In this document: piece after piece, positions 11,536 through 22,816 of the stretch
Position numbering within the stretch: position 1 is the first letter of the stretch
Layout of the letters: each line of letters begins with the position of its first letter
Assembly (NCBI GenBank): GCA_000320545.1
Contig: ADNK01000862.1
Coordinates: 1-64,000, forward strand
Length of the DNA: 64,000 bases
Reading direction: 5' to 3'
Origin: Bigelowiella natans CCMP2755
Taxonomy: Eukaryota > Cercozoa > Chlorarachniophyceae
Program-made: the position numbers and the translations under genes
Notes under the pieces: generated by a model
The model's database searches: none
Told to the model about the DNA's origin: nothing
Seen by the model: the letters and a program-made list of their open reading frames with translations, nothing else

Positions 11536-13022
11536 TTAGGAGAAACAAAGACTCACAAAGAATTTCAGAAGCCACCACGGCATCTTCAACCCTGAGAGTA
11601 TCGACCAATAGTTTCGCAGTGAACAACTTTAATGGAAAAAGGAGCAAGTTCCAGGTGAAACTAATGGGATACGCTTTCTTCTCACCTGCGGGTAACAGCC
11701 TCGTCACAAAAGATGATTTTCCGCCTCCTCCAGCAGCTGCTAGTGCTAAGTAAGCACGTAGGTAACGAGGTTGTCAGATTGAGAGGAGGGAGGCGAAGGA
11801 GGAAAATACTGTCGTTTTGGTTTCTTTTCTGACCTTTCATAGACCGAAGAGAAAAGGGAATCTTCCCTTCTTCGTCCTGATGAGATATGCCAGCGATGAG
11901 AGTGATGTAGGCAGATGATTAGCGCACAGAAAAGGAATTTACAGCACCAGGATTTAAGGGTGTTGAAGGTAAGGTGTGTTACTGAATTTTTCGTGAGTGT
12001 ATATATATGGTGGGGGAGGTGTGCGCTGGTGTCATATACAGTGAACTTGAATTCCGCCGCAAGGTCGTCTACGGACTGTATCGTTCCTAATGATCAAATG
12101 ACATGGCGGTTACTTTATAAAGACGATGCTGCGTGTGCGTGTGCGTGTGCGTGTGCGTGTGCGTGTGCGTGTGCGTGTGCGTGTGCGTGTGCGTGTGCGT
12201 GTGCGTGTGCGTGTGCGTGCGTGTCCTGTTTCAAAAAATCGCAGGCTTATGATCCCGGTGGATCGAGGTAAAGACTAGTGTAGTAATGGCTCAGCCTGTC
12301 GTGTGATGGGTTGTCCCACCGGTTCTATCCATCAGGTTTCCAGCTGAAGCCAGTGCCTGTGTGATCAGCAACCCGTCTCATAGCATGCACGGACGCAAGT
12401 ATTTACACGTACAAACACAACACATTAAAGGTAGCATTGCTACGTGAGGAATAGTCCATCACAGCTGTAGGGTTTCTTCCTTCCTCCTTCCCACTGTTTC
12501 ATTCGAGGACTATTCAAATAGCACCACGATTTGCTACACCACAACACCTATCATTATTTACTGCTGTTACTGCTGCTGCTACTACTACCGCAACTCCTCT
12601 TCCGACGAATACTGGAGATTCCGCCTGATGGATGGTGATATGGTTGTGAGAAGTGCAAAGCGTGAGAAAGAAGGACGGGTATGAGCGAGTACCTGCTCGA
12701 GGGCGGATGCTGACGTCAACTTGCCTAAAAGGGGGAGGAGGAGAAGGAGGAGGAAGAGGGGGAGAGGGAGAGAGGAAGATAGATGGAGGGGGAAAGCGGC
12801 GTCGATGCTTTGAATTTGTGTGTGTGTGTATGTGTGTGTGCGTGTGTGTGTGTGTGTGTATGTGTGGACAAAAGAGAGAGACGCGAGCTTGTACGAAGTA
12901 GTGCGATTTACACATTCAATTTAAGAACAATTTTGGCCCTGTGATCTATCAATGCAGCCTTCTCTCTATTATATGTAACAAAGAGCGATGTGGGGTTCGC
13001 TATTCATATATCGTCGTTGTTT

Positions 13023-13066
<44 letters not shown>

Positions 13067-14154
13067 GATGAAACCTATGGCCCTTGACATCTTCTCCGTC
13101 TGATTCGCAAAAACGGCAATCGGCGGTCAATCGCAAGATATAAATCAGAGATAGGTTCAAATCAACACAGCAGCAGCAGTAGTAAGTAGCACCAGAAGGA
13201 GAGAAGCTGCTCCTACAACAACTACTGCTGCTCGTAGTAGTAGTGCAATGAGGATGCTAAAAATGACGCTCATGCAAAAGCCACAAGGGCAAAGCAGTAC
13301 CTTCACGAGCCCAGGCCACACGGAAACAACGGAGACTCCTATATTGGATAAACACGCCAGTATTGACCATAGAAGCGGGGATGTGGTATGAACAGGCGCA
13401 AGGGCACACACGGTACATGTGCGGCAGATTGATAGCTAGGAACCTTTAGGTGCGAGCTCCCGTGCCATATCAGCAGCCATTCTATCCACGGCCGCCTATG
13501 TGTACCAAAAGGATTATGGTAGCGGGGAAGAGAAGGAGAAGGAGGAGGAGGAGGAGGAGGAGGAGTAGTCACTCGCAGTTATCATTGCAGCAACATCCAT
13601 CCAGACCCAATACCAAGCGAAGAACGAAGTCAACGGTTATAGGAGTTATTATTATCATTGTTATCATCATTATCACTATCAATATTATTGTTATCATCAT
13701 CATTATTATGTTCCCCCTGTGGCAGACCTTGCCCACTCCATAGGCCACGTCGAATATGTACGTTAGCCCGCCAAAAGAGGAGATTAGCACTACCTAATCA
13801 ATGGAAGATACATTAGACGCGATAAGGAGGAATCAAATCATCCTCTATCTCATCGTATGAAGAATATATGTAGACTATATGCACAAAGACCAAGGGGGCT
13901 GGACGTCCGTCTGCTACACCTCCCGACTTGATCAAAAGTGGCGCTGCCAGAGACGTCGCAACATAGTGCGAACGCAACCCTACCTGAGGAAGGAGGGGGA
14001 GAAAGAAGAGAAAGAAGAGGGGGAGGAGGAGGAGGAAGAAGAAGAAGAAGAAGATGGAATAGAGGATAAGGAGGCGGGCAGACACAAAAACGAGAATGGG
14101 TTAGCAAATAGGCTTTTTGCTTACATAATGACTGCTTGTCCATGGGAACTGCGT

Positions 14155-14192
<38 letters not shown>

Positions 14193-15101
14193 TTACTGCT
14201 ACTTCACACACGTCGATCTACCGACGGCAGAGAGTTTGACTCACGTTGTTAACTTGGTCCCACATGCCAATTGGCTTTTCCCAAAACGGCGTTCCCAGCG
14301 ACTCGCTCAGCCTACACAATTCATCGATCCTTAGTTTATCGAATGAAGGAGAAATACAATGAAAGAGGGAGACGAAGAGAAACATAGAATATATTCGGGA
14401 AAAGGAACAAGATAATACGTGAATGCAGGGTTTTATAAGGAGGAAGAGAAACGATGATGGAGAAGCGAGGGGAACATAATAGGGGTGAATAATGGGGGGA
14501 GAGAATCAGTTTACTATAATAACGTATTCGTACGTGTCCACGGCACTGTAAGCATTATTGACAAGCACGTCGATTCTGCCCTCCTCCCTTTCGATCCTGA
14601 ATGTAATGCAATTATGATGACAAAAACAAGGTCTTCCTTCACCTAGCAGCAAAACTTGGCTGTGATGAGGAACAGGTTGTTTGCGGAAAGTAGACAAAGA
14701 ACAGAGACAAAGGACGGCAAGACTGGTTATTCTGGCCACATACATCTCGAAGAAACTCCGAACTTGGTCATCATCCGAGTGGTCGACTTGCACCACGACA
14801 CAAGATCCTCTATCAATCATCAACAGCGAAAAAGGACAAGGGAGTAGCAGCAGCGTATTAACAGATATGCTGACGATATCAAGCATACGTGATGAACATG
14901 CCCTATTCCTCTTCCATCATGTTTGGTGAGCGACACTATCAAGTTGCAGGCGACGGGGGGGAAATTACCCAATGGATTCGATAATTTCTTTTGTAGCCTC
15001 AAGACTACCGCCCACATCTCCACCTCCATTCTCCTGATAACATCGAGATATATTTGATTATTTTGTGTCAGTGGGTAAACCAAGCGTGTGTTATATGCGT
15101 G

Positions 15102-15137
<36 letters not shown>

Positions 15138-15780
15138 CATGGCTGGGTCGCCGGTTGTCTCCTTCAATGTGCGTCCAGTAATGTACACTTTCATTCCTAG
15201 GGATTATTCGAGAGGCAGCAGCTCATTAGAGTTAGTAAGAAGCTATATGTATAATCTGACTCAATTCTGCTACTCACATACACTCCATATCAAAACACAT
15301 GGTATTGGTATTGGTTGATTGGCTGAAGGTGGAATTACTTAATTACTTACCGATTTCAGCCAAACCGATTGCGATGCCTTTTCCAATGCCACGCGTGGCC
15401 CCAGTAACCACTGCAACATCCCCTTTCCTTGAAACCTCTTGGGCACCGACCGTCCCGCCCAACAAACTATCCGAGGAGGATGATGCGTACACGGCAGGCG
15501 GCGAGCGATTGGACGACGACGAAGACGACGTCGTCGTTCCTCTTAGAACTGAAGGAGAAAGAAGCGATGATCTTTGCTCGCTACCATGGTTTCGTGCGAC
15601 GTAGCACATTGACTTTGACATCAGTTTGGAAAGCGGCGACGATTGCAATCGGGAAGCTGTTCGCCGAAGCTGGCGGCCCGTCCCTTCGGTGCACGGAGCA
15701 ACGAGAAGGAGCAGGAAGGCGAAGAACAAAGGTCTAGGGAAGACGAAAGCCATTGATCTTCCTGCCAATTTGATGGCCAT
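11536..15780 (-). CDS. DHRS1: DHRS1-like short-chain dehydrogenase/reductase with N-terminal presequence
   Basis: NAD(P)-dependent oxidoreductase of the SDR superfamily. Its homologues reduce steroids and xenobiotics, mostly at the ER. Exons in phase on the minus strand: 15780-15351, 15196-15138, 15033-14969, 14809-14744, 14596-14534, 14329-14245, 13983-13891, 13793-13728, 13495-13444, 13338-13301, 13099-13075, 12945-12914, 12624-12589, 12356-12320, and the last at 11591-11536. Landmarks: TGATRGIGKG (Rossmann glycine motif), VYITGRT, RIDVLVNNAY, FWEKPIGMWDQVNN (DHRS1-specific), YGVGK (catalytic Tyr and Lys), VSVVSVWPGLVKTE, and a terminal MPWWLLKFF as in plant and algal DHRS1. Exons between 12320 and 11591 are unresolved. 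About 125 residues precede the Rossmann fold: a hydrophobic stretch (FFAFLLLLVAPC) and then Ser/Arg-rich sequence, resembling a signal or bipartite targeting sequence. Confidence 0.88.
12129..12224. repeat. GCGTGT hexanucleotide tandem repeat
   Basis: About fifteen tandem copies of GCGTGT (ACACGC on the other strand) inside the 3' part of the DHRS1-like gene, where I could not complete the exon chain. It is alternating purine-pyrimidine throughout. Confidence 0.95.
13024..13065. repeat. TA dinucleotide run
   Basis: A pure TA run of about 40 bp, in the intron between the 13099-13075 and 12945-12914 exons of the DHRS1-like gene. TAC trinucleotide runs at 14156-14194 and 15101-15137 lie in other introns of the same gene. 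Confidence 0.9.
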
Positions 15781-16225
15781 GAGAAAGGGTGTGGAGGGGG
15801 GAGAGGGGAGGGGATGTGCGTTTGCGGGTCGACGTGCGCCTGAACGTTGCTTTCCGTTCGCCACGTCGATGATGGAATGTGTAGCGGCTGTGCAAGCCAC
15901 AAGCCGAAGTAGAAGGATAGGGCCTTTGTTTTTATAGTGCGACATAAAACATACAGTTGTCGTAATCTTTATTTTCATTGTGCGACATCACAGTAAACAA
16001 CTGTCGTATTAGTAGCCTTTGTTTTAAAAGTGCGACAAGGAAGATGAAGTTGTCGCAGCAGAGGAAACAGTCACGAGATAATACAGTTTCCCTTCGGTCG
16101 CAGAGCACCACGCCGTTGAGCACGCAGGCGACGACGCACGTACTCACGCATCGTCTGAACGGCGACGAACTGCTCTCCTTCCCTGTCTCTGCCCGCCCAG
16201 CATTTCCTCTCCATTCCGCGAAAGG
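15781..16225. promoter_or_regulatory. Divergent DHRS1/BUD23 spacer with three TGCGACA-TGTCG dyads
   Basis: This 445 bp spacer separates the DHRS1-like start (15780, -) from the first ATG of the BUD23 frame (16226, +). It contains three near-tandem units, each an inverted repeat: TGCGACA 15938-15944 with TGTCG 15958-15962; TGCGACA 15981-15987 with TGTCG 16002-16006; TGCGACA 16031-16037 with TGTCGCA 16051-16057. Arm spacing is 13-14 bp and unit spacing 43-50 bp. Two of the three are preceded by CCTTTGTTTTWWAAG-like sequence. I infer a protein-binding array or shared promoter element. Confidence 0.6.
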
Positions 16226-17683
16226 GTGGTGGGTGGCGGTCACGTTGCAGCCGCAACACTCGCGGCAGCAGTGGTCTGTTTCGCCTGTGCATTTTTGCTT
16301 AGCATTCCTGCTAATGGCGCCGAGCAACTAGGGAAGGGAAAACGCCATAGACCGGAGCGAAGGGGGGCCAGCGTGTTTTACGATGAGACACAGGCGAAAA
16401 AGTATGCGACGAGCTCCAGGTGTAAGAAGTGTTGAAGAGAAAGAATGCCGATGTCGATAGATAGGCATCGAAATTTTATCCTAAGACAGATCTCTTTCCC
16501 CCTTTTCCATTATTTCTTCTCGAATCAATAGAATGAAGAAGATCCAAACCGACATGACAAAGCGCGCCATTGAACTCCTGGAGATGGAGCTTGGACAGGA
16601 TAAGCTTGTGTTGGATGTGGGATGCGGTTCGGGTCTTTCAGGCGCTGTTCTCAATGAATATAATGTACCGTGGATTGGGTTCGATGTCAGCGAGCCCATG
16701 CTGCAACAAGCTCAGGCAAGAGGATGTAGCAACGGAAATCTCATTCTCTCGGACATGTCTAACGGCGTGCCTTTTCGTGGGGGAGCGTTTGACGCAGTAA
16801 TCGGTAGGAGTGCTCTTTTACATTGTTGGCTCGATAGAAGTAGGAGGGTGGGGGTTCAAAGCACCCTGGTATTTTTGGCGAGTGGACGAAAATACTTCAA
16901 ATTACAATTGATATGCTTTAGGCATTTCATGTCTCCAATGGTTATGTAGTGCCACCTTCGGAGGGAAGGAATTTGAGGTCGATCATCCCGATATGAGACG
17001 GTGTGGCAATCTGCTTCAACATCATTCTTGTTTTGGTGATTTGAAAATAGGTTCTCTTGAAGTTTTTCCGAAGCTTAAGAGGATGTATGACATCGAACGG
17101 GCGAGCAGTGTTCCAATTTTACCCGGAAAATAAGGAACAGGTCCAGATTTGATCGTCATCCTCATCCTCATCGTATCTGGACAGAGGTATTTTGCACTGC
17201 CCTGACTTTGTTGTTTGCTTCTTCTACACTTTAAGTCTACGATGATGACGAAGGCAGCGTTGAAAGCAGGCTTTAAGGGCGGCGTTATGGTCGATAATCC
17301 AGATATTAAGAAGCGAGCAAAGCATTTTCTGTGTCTTTCCCTCGGAATGAAACAGTCTTTTATGAGGCAGGCAGACGTTCAAAAGGTGGTGTTCTGCTTT
17401 GTGCGTACGACGTGAACACTGTAAATGTCATCGCCCTTCCAGTCTGTTTCGTTTTCTTTCTGCGAATCCCATTACTTTATTGGTTTTAAAATTGATTTCT
17501 TCTTTGCACTATCGCTGTTTGCTTCAGTGGGAGGAATTGCGCTCGAAGAGGAAGCGCCGCGGAGCAACAGATCCCGCTGATGTCGCGACGGGACAGAATA
17601 AACGCTCAAAACGAGCCCCTAAGGATACTCGAAAAAGTAAGTACTCAGGGCGACATCGTAGTAAACGTTTTTCGCACGTGTAG
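16226..17683 (+). CDS. BUD23: 18S rRNA (guanine-N7)-methyltransferase BUD23
   Basis: Methylates one guanine of 18S rRNA (G1639 in human numbering, G1575 in yeast) with TRM112 and supports 40S export. Exons: 16226-16419, 16532-16803, 16922-16977, 17051-17140, 17236-17385, 17528-17683, all in phase. Landmarks: RPER then FYDETQAKKYATSSR (Bud23 N-terminus), LDVGCGSGLSG (SAM motif I), WIGFDVSEPML, ISCLQWLC, AVFQFYPENKEQ, GFKGGVMVDNPD, and the basic C-terminus with KYSGRHRSKR, the nucleolar-type tail of the family. Odd point: the open frame upstream of RPER extends to 16226 and encodes a hydrophobic alanine-rich stretch that the family lacks. The true start may be in an upstream exon or at a later codon. 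Confidence 0.92.
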
Positions 17684-18377
17684 CTAGCTCATTCTGTTGT
17701 TATATATCTCTTTCATGCTACGGGGTAGTCGATTCGAGAGTGAGTACGATAGCGGCTTGGTTTCAGATGTAGCGTAACTATATGCCTCAAATCAAGTTAA
17801 TGTCACATTCGCAAGCCAAGATAACCATTTACGAAAGACGTGAGAAAATTATTTTACAGTCAGCAAATGCTCAATACAATGTGCTCAATAACTTCATGCG
17901 TTGTTAATGTGCTGCATGCGCTCCGTAGCATTTGCGCACTGTCGGCGATCCTATCCGCTGGACACGCTGATACGAGCGCCACGGCTTATCAACATTTCAG
18001 CATTTTATTGCAGCAAATCGAAAACGCCGTGATATATGAGGGTATTATCATTTCTGTACCGTTGATGACCGAACTATCACGCAAGTGTCGCCGCAAAAGG
18101 TTACAAAGCTGATCAGAATGCGAATTTCTAGATCATTTTCATACGCGTACGGTAAATGAAAGCACTGTCACAATGCAAACATATGGTTGCTTTTTGATAC
18201 ATGCAAGACAAGTGCACTATGCCCACATTACATTACGTCTATTTTCTCAATAGAATTATCACAGCAGCCACATGCTAAACTAAATAATTCGTACTTTAAA
18301 ATATAATAACGTGTTCATGAGGCATGTTCGACGCATAGAAACACACAAGAATATACTACTTTAAGAGTTGCAATTTA
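17684..18377. other. Intergenic, no supported gene
   Basis: Between the 3' ends of BUD23 (+) and the basic-tailed gene (-). Frames here (for example 17840-18112) have no recognisable motif and no flanking splice signals that extend them. AT-rich with scattered palindromes. Confidence 0.5.
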
Positions 18378-18989
18378 TTACTTGTCATCACGATTCTTCC
18401 TTTTCTTCACCGCTCGTAAGGATGTGCGCCGTGACGCGCGATTTCTTCGCTTTTTGGTCTTAAAAGGGATCTTACTAGCTTTCTCTCGCTGATTTTTCTT
18501 GCTTCCCCGTCCGTTGCGACTTCCATCCTGCATATATGGCATATATGGCACACCATTACAACGAAGAAGAGACTGGGGACACTTTATTACATTGTATGCT
18601 GTCCTAAGATGTCCTTGATTCACACGGTTGTTTCATGCACTACACTGTGTTACTGCTCACTCGCTCACTCGCTCACTATATATCGTCCGTGATGTTGCTA
18701 GTGTATTGCTTTCATTGGTCTTCTTACAAGGTCTGTCCAGTCCACCGTCATTCCTTGGAGCGTCAAGTCGAGGTCGGCTACGTGCTCTACGCTGAGTTTC
18801 TCCCCGACCTATCAGAGCGAATAAGCGACATTATTAAGTTAATTTCTATACGAGAAGAACGAGTACAGAGAATCAGATGCAAAAGGAGGATAAAGCGATT
18901 CTCAGTCGCTCCCTCACCTCCACTTTGTCCTTAGCCGCGGCAGTAGCCGATCGAATCGCCTGCATCTCACTGATTCCCGCTTTAGCAAA
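18378..18989 (-). CDS. C-terminal exons of a basic-tailed protein (own gene, or end of the SAP glycosylase)
   Basis: Three exons join in phase 0: 18989-18918 (FAKAGISEMQAIRSATAAAK), 18808-18728 (VGEKLSVEHVADLDLTLQGM) and 18527-18378, which ends in a strongly basic tail (KKRRNRASRR... KKRKNRDDK, stop), probably a nuclear or nucleolar signal. Upstream on the same strand, 19415-19270 is open in two frames and could link this to the SAP exon at 19753-19703. Whether this is the C-terminus of the glycosylase or a separate gene is unresolved. No family recognised. Confidence 0.55.
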
Positions 18990-19702
18990 CTGATAGTAAG
19001 AGGAAGGACGAAACCTTGGGTTATCACTGGTAGCCAAGAAATATCTATCTATCTTCATATCTATCTATCGTCGCCGGCGCAATACCACTCACCACAACCA
19101 TTTCATTATCGTAATCATCATCATAATCATCATCTTTATCATTATTGCCATCTTCATTATCATCATTAGAGCTCATCTTCCACTCTCTCAAACAAAGGCA
19201 GCTCTGTCGGCGAGGACAATACATGCGGTTTTTGTGGTGAGAATGATGATGAAGGCGGTGAATGACCTCAACCACGGCTGCTGCTGGAGGTGTTGCCAGC
19301 ACTCCTCTTCCGCCCTTTCTTAGCGATGTAGTCGATTCCAAAACCACCGAAGATGCAGCAGCGCAGATGATACACACCATCGTAGAATGAAGGTTCTTGA
19401 ACCTGAACAACGCGGTAGCAACCGATATGCATCAAATAAATATCGAATGAAATGTGGGAGGGGGAGGGCAGTATTCGACTCACCCGCAGCTAGTGCATTC
19501 CCACTTTGCAGATCTGATGAATATATATATATATATATATAAATATGTTAAAAAACATCATATGATATGAGAGGTCAAACATTGGGAGGAGGAGGGAGGA
19601 GGAGGAGAATGGTCATCATTAACAGCCCAGCGCGATGCGACTAAAGACGTGTTATTAAGACTGCTGCTACAATTTACTGCTGCCTCCCACCACCAAACAT
19701 AC

Positions 19703-20761
19703 TTGAGTCTATCAACAAGGACAGCCTTACGTCCTGAAGAAGAAAGACCTCGCCTATGTGGGAATATTAGAGGAGGAAAGCAGTACATTGTTTTAAACTT
19801 AAAAAGCTAATCCCAGAGCATGACAAGTGCTTGCTAGCAATAAATCGCCGTGAAGAATAACACATATAATCCGTTTGTATCTTCTCCCTCTCGCGATGAC
19901 TCTCAGTGACTACTTCTGCAATTCGGCCTTAAGTTCCTTGACGGTTAGCTTCACAGGCTGTGCGAGTCGCTCCTCTATAGACACGTATGTGTGTTAGCAA
20001 ATATTGGCCTTTAGCAGACATACATACACACACACACGCACACGCACACGCAAGCACGAATCGATGGGCGCATAGTTACTATCAGTCACAACCGTAGGAT
20101 TCGCGGGCACAATGCGATCGGAACAGCTTGACCTCACCGCCAGCGCCTATCTTTTTTGCCTTCCCTCCATCCTCCAACGGTGTCGTCGTTGTGGCAGTGT
20201 TTGTCGTGATTGTTGTGGTCGCTTCCTCGCTTTCAGGGTTGCGATCCGAGCGATGGTACGGCTGACAGTTCTGATCGGCAGCGGTGAATGTATTTGTATA
20301 TGGAGAGGTATTGCTACGGCATAAATCTACCGCCCATCTCACCACAACTAGCATTACTACCATCGCTAGGTAGGTTACTCTATTTGGTCGTCGTCGTTGT
20401 AACTACCGGGCATGCGTAGCAGGTGCGCGCGCTCATTTTCCATGCCCGTACACTTCCTACAATGATACGCAGAAGGCGGCCAGCAATTGAAGTCATCTCA
20501 ACCATCATCGGAAGAGGATATATATATGATACAGCGGGGGGAGGAGGAAAGCCTTGCGCGCGCCCTGAAGAACCCACCTCCACATCTTCCGCACTTGGAC
20601 TGGTTGTAGATGTACCTAATAAAGGAATAATGAATGTAATCGAGAGGGGGAGAGGAGGAGTGGGAACAAGTTTCATTCGCTGGAACCGCGATCTTCGGTC
20701 TTTGGCAGCCGGCAAGAGAGTGTGCGTGTGCGCTAGTGTACGAGTTGACGACTGAGACTGC

Positions 20762-20812
<51 letters not shown>

Positions 20813-21102
20813 TAATGAAGTCACCTCCGCATGCGTGGTTTGCCCAATTTTTGCTGAGGTATCGACGCAAGCAGAACACCAGAAAAGCAGATCCACAACA
20901 GGTTGCATGAGAAGAAGCGTGTTAGCAGTAATATATTGGTAGAAGTACTGGTAGAAGTAATCGTACTACCGCTTCCTCTGGGTCGACGGTGAGAATAGAA
21001 CCAACTTGGAACCCTCGTCGCAACAGCTGCACGATAGATATACAGGTATGTAGCAATGCAGAGAGGAGGGGGAGAGGGGACCAGAATATACAGGATGGCA
21101 GA

Positions 21103-21133
<31 letters not shown>

Positions 21134-22816
21134 AAGAAGAAATGTAAGGCCATATCAGCATTATTAGCAGCTCTATTTTTCTTCTTCCTTGCGTATTAGT
21201 TCATCGCAAGGAGGACCTACACTGCAAAGTGCATATAGCAGCCACTGGAATCATTGCTATCACCATCACTTTATATTTCATCGTAACCATCATCACCATC
21301 ATCAAAATAATCGCCATTTTCACCATCATCAACACCATCATATTTAACCTAAATCATCTAAAAACATCAATCTTCTCCACCTCTACAGTGTGCTTCCAGA
21401 TGAGTTGAAACTCCTCGATTGTAAGATCGCATCCGAGTATCTAGTGAGAAAATGGGGAGGGGGGGGGAGGGAGACTTGGGGATTAGGGAGAGAGGAAGAA
21501 AGAGAGAGGGAGAGCGTCTTTTTACCTCTGGATGAACTCCAGCTTTGAATAAGATCTCGGCACGGTAGATGTTGCCCACACCCTGTCATGTATCATCAAG
21601 ATATATATAACTCGAGAGCAGCATCCCAGAAGGAGATACGCTTAACTGGGAAAGAAAAGCAAGTTTCCCTACTCACCGAAACTCTCTCCGTCTACGTTCC
21701 TTCTTAATGAAAACATAAAAATCGACTAATACCGCGAAATAGGACTGGTCCATCAGTAACTTTCCAATGCTTTTCTTCGCTTTTTGGACCTAAATTTGCT
21801 CCTCATCACATCACAATTATCAAACGCAGAATGCTCTACTTACTCGTTCCCAGAGAGAGCTAGGGTCAGCATCACTGCGTAGACCGTCTTCTCCTAGCTG
21901 CAAAAACAAGTGGCAGAAATTGTTCAGGATCACTACGACACAAGTAGAAACACCACTCACATAATTAGGAATTCATGTACAGCAAACACAAGGCAAAGAG
22001 CTATTGTGAATTGAAGCAGAAATCAGCACCTTGTCTTTTTTGGACTGATATAGTTCCTCGGTGCCATATGCTACCGTCATAGCCGACAGATGGGACACTA
22101 AATTATCGCTTTCCAACCTAGATATTAAATATTTATCAAGAGGATTGTAGGCCTCATCGCCTCTATCGAATTATGTTCTAAAGCATGGGAATGTAAAGCG
22201 AATGTTTCCTGCGATAATAATTGATGAAAACTGTGTGATAAGACCAAAACTACGGATGTTTTCCCTGTTCACTGTGCAATATGTTGAATTGAAGATCCTT
22301 TATCATCTCTTTGCAGGTTACCTAAGTCGGGTTGTAGGAGTGGGTTCGGGGGCCTGAGGGAGATGTAGAAGGAGAATGAAGGATGTTAGAAATATTCGAA
22401 GCTATGTACGCTGATGTCCTCTTCCTCAACTACCAAAGACCTTTGAAGCATCGAAAACAGCCCAGCGGCCGCTCATTCCGAAGTGGACATGTACGACGGA
22501 CGCTGGAGACCCGTCGATCTGGCGATGAATTACCGTCAATAGAGCGCCTTGCGGAACCAACATAATAGAACTTACATGGTCTCCACCGAAGAATGCAAAG
22601 AGATTCTTGCCAACGGCCTCCACTTTCGAGAGCTTTCGGCCGTTTATTCGCTTTGCCCCCTCCTCGAACCGTCCGTTTGGACTTGTCGCTTTGAAATACC
22701 TTGGGGACGGAAGCAAATAAGTTTAACTCGCGGGGGATGCGAACAAGGTCCAACCTGCCGACTAGCTTGCGCGTGTGCGCACGTGCCACTCGATGTACAG
22801 AATGACCTTCAACCAT
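19703..22816 (-). CDS. Fpg/Nei-family DNA glycosylase with Val2 and C-terminal SAP domain
   Basis: Base-excision repair glycosylase/AP lyase for oxidised bases. Exons: 22816-22755, 22699-22576, 22518-22441, 22353-22322, 22117-22030, 21897-21844, 21789-21733, 21582-21526, 21440-21381, 21026-20970, one ending at 20825, then 20456-20407, 20270-20093, 19974-19914, 19753-19703. Landmarks: MVEGHSVHRVARAH (N-terminal nucleophile region, usually MPEG), SPNGRF, HVHFGMSGRW, PTPTTRLR, LGEDGLRSDAD, GVGNIYRAEILFKAGVHPE (helix-two-turn-helix), QVGSILTVDPEEA, and the zinc-finger end MSARTCYACPNCQP. After it, KLTVKELKAELQKRGLSSSG and RKAVLVDRL form a SAP DNA-binding domain. The N-terminal Pro is Val, as in NEIL3. 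The first zinc Cys seems replaced (NHACGG). The exon ending at 20825 lacks a resolved start. Confidence 0.9.
20768..21141. repeat. TA run (20768-20805) and GAA run (21106-21141)
   Basis: Both lie in introns near the zinc-finger exons of the glycosylase gene. They are why this part of the exon chain is hard to read. Confidence 0.9.

Noticed and set aside
11241-13743. A chain of plus-strand open pieces (for example SSDEYWRFRLMDGDM, VPYQQPFYPRPP) that first looked like a gene
   Set aside because: The opposite strand encodes well-phased DHRS1 exons with family motifs over most of this interval, so the plus-strand pieces are antisense shadows.
17840-18112. 90-codon plus-strand frame
   Set aside because: No motif, no splice extension, and composition like the surrounding intergenic DNA.
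20407-20880. Alternative reading of the glycosylase zinc-finger exons (QKLGKPRMRR joined to KCTGMENERAH)
   Set aside because: It splices in phase but leads to a stop soon after and destroys the family-typical ARTCYACPNCQ ending.
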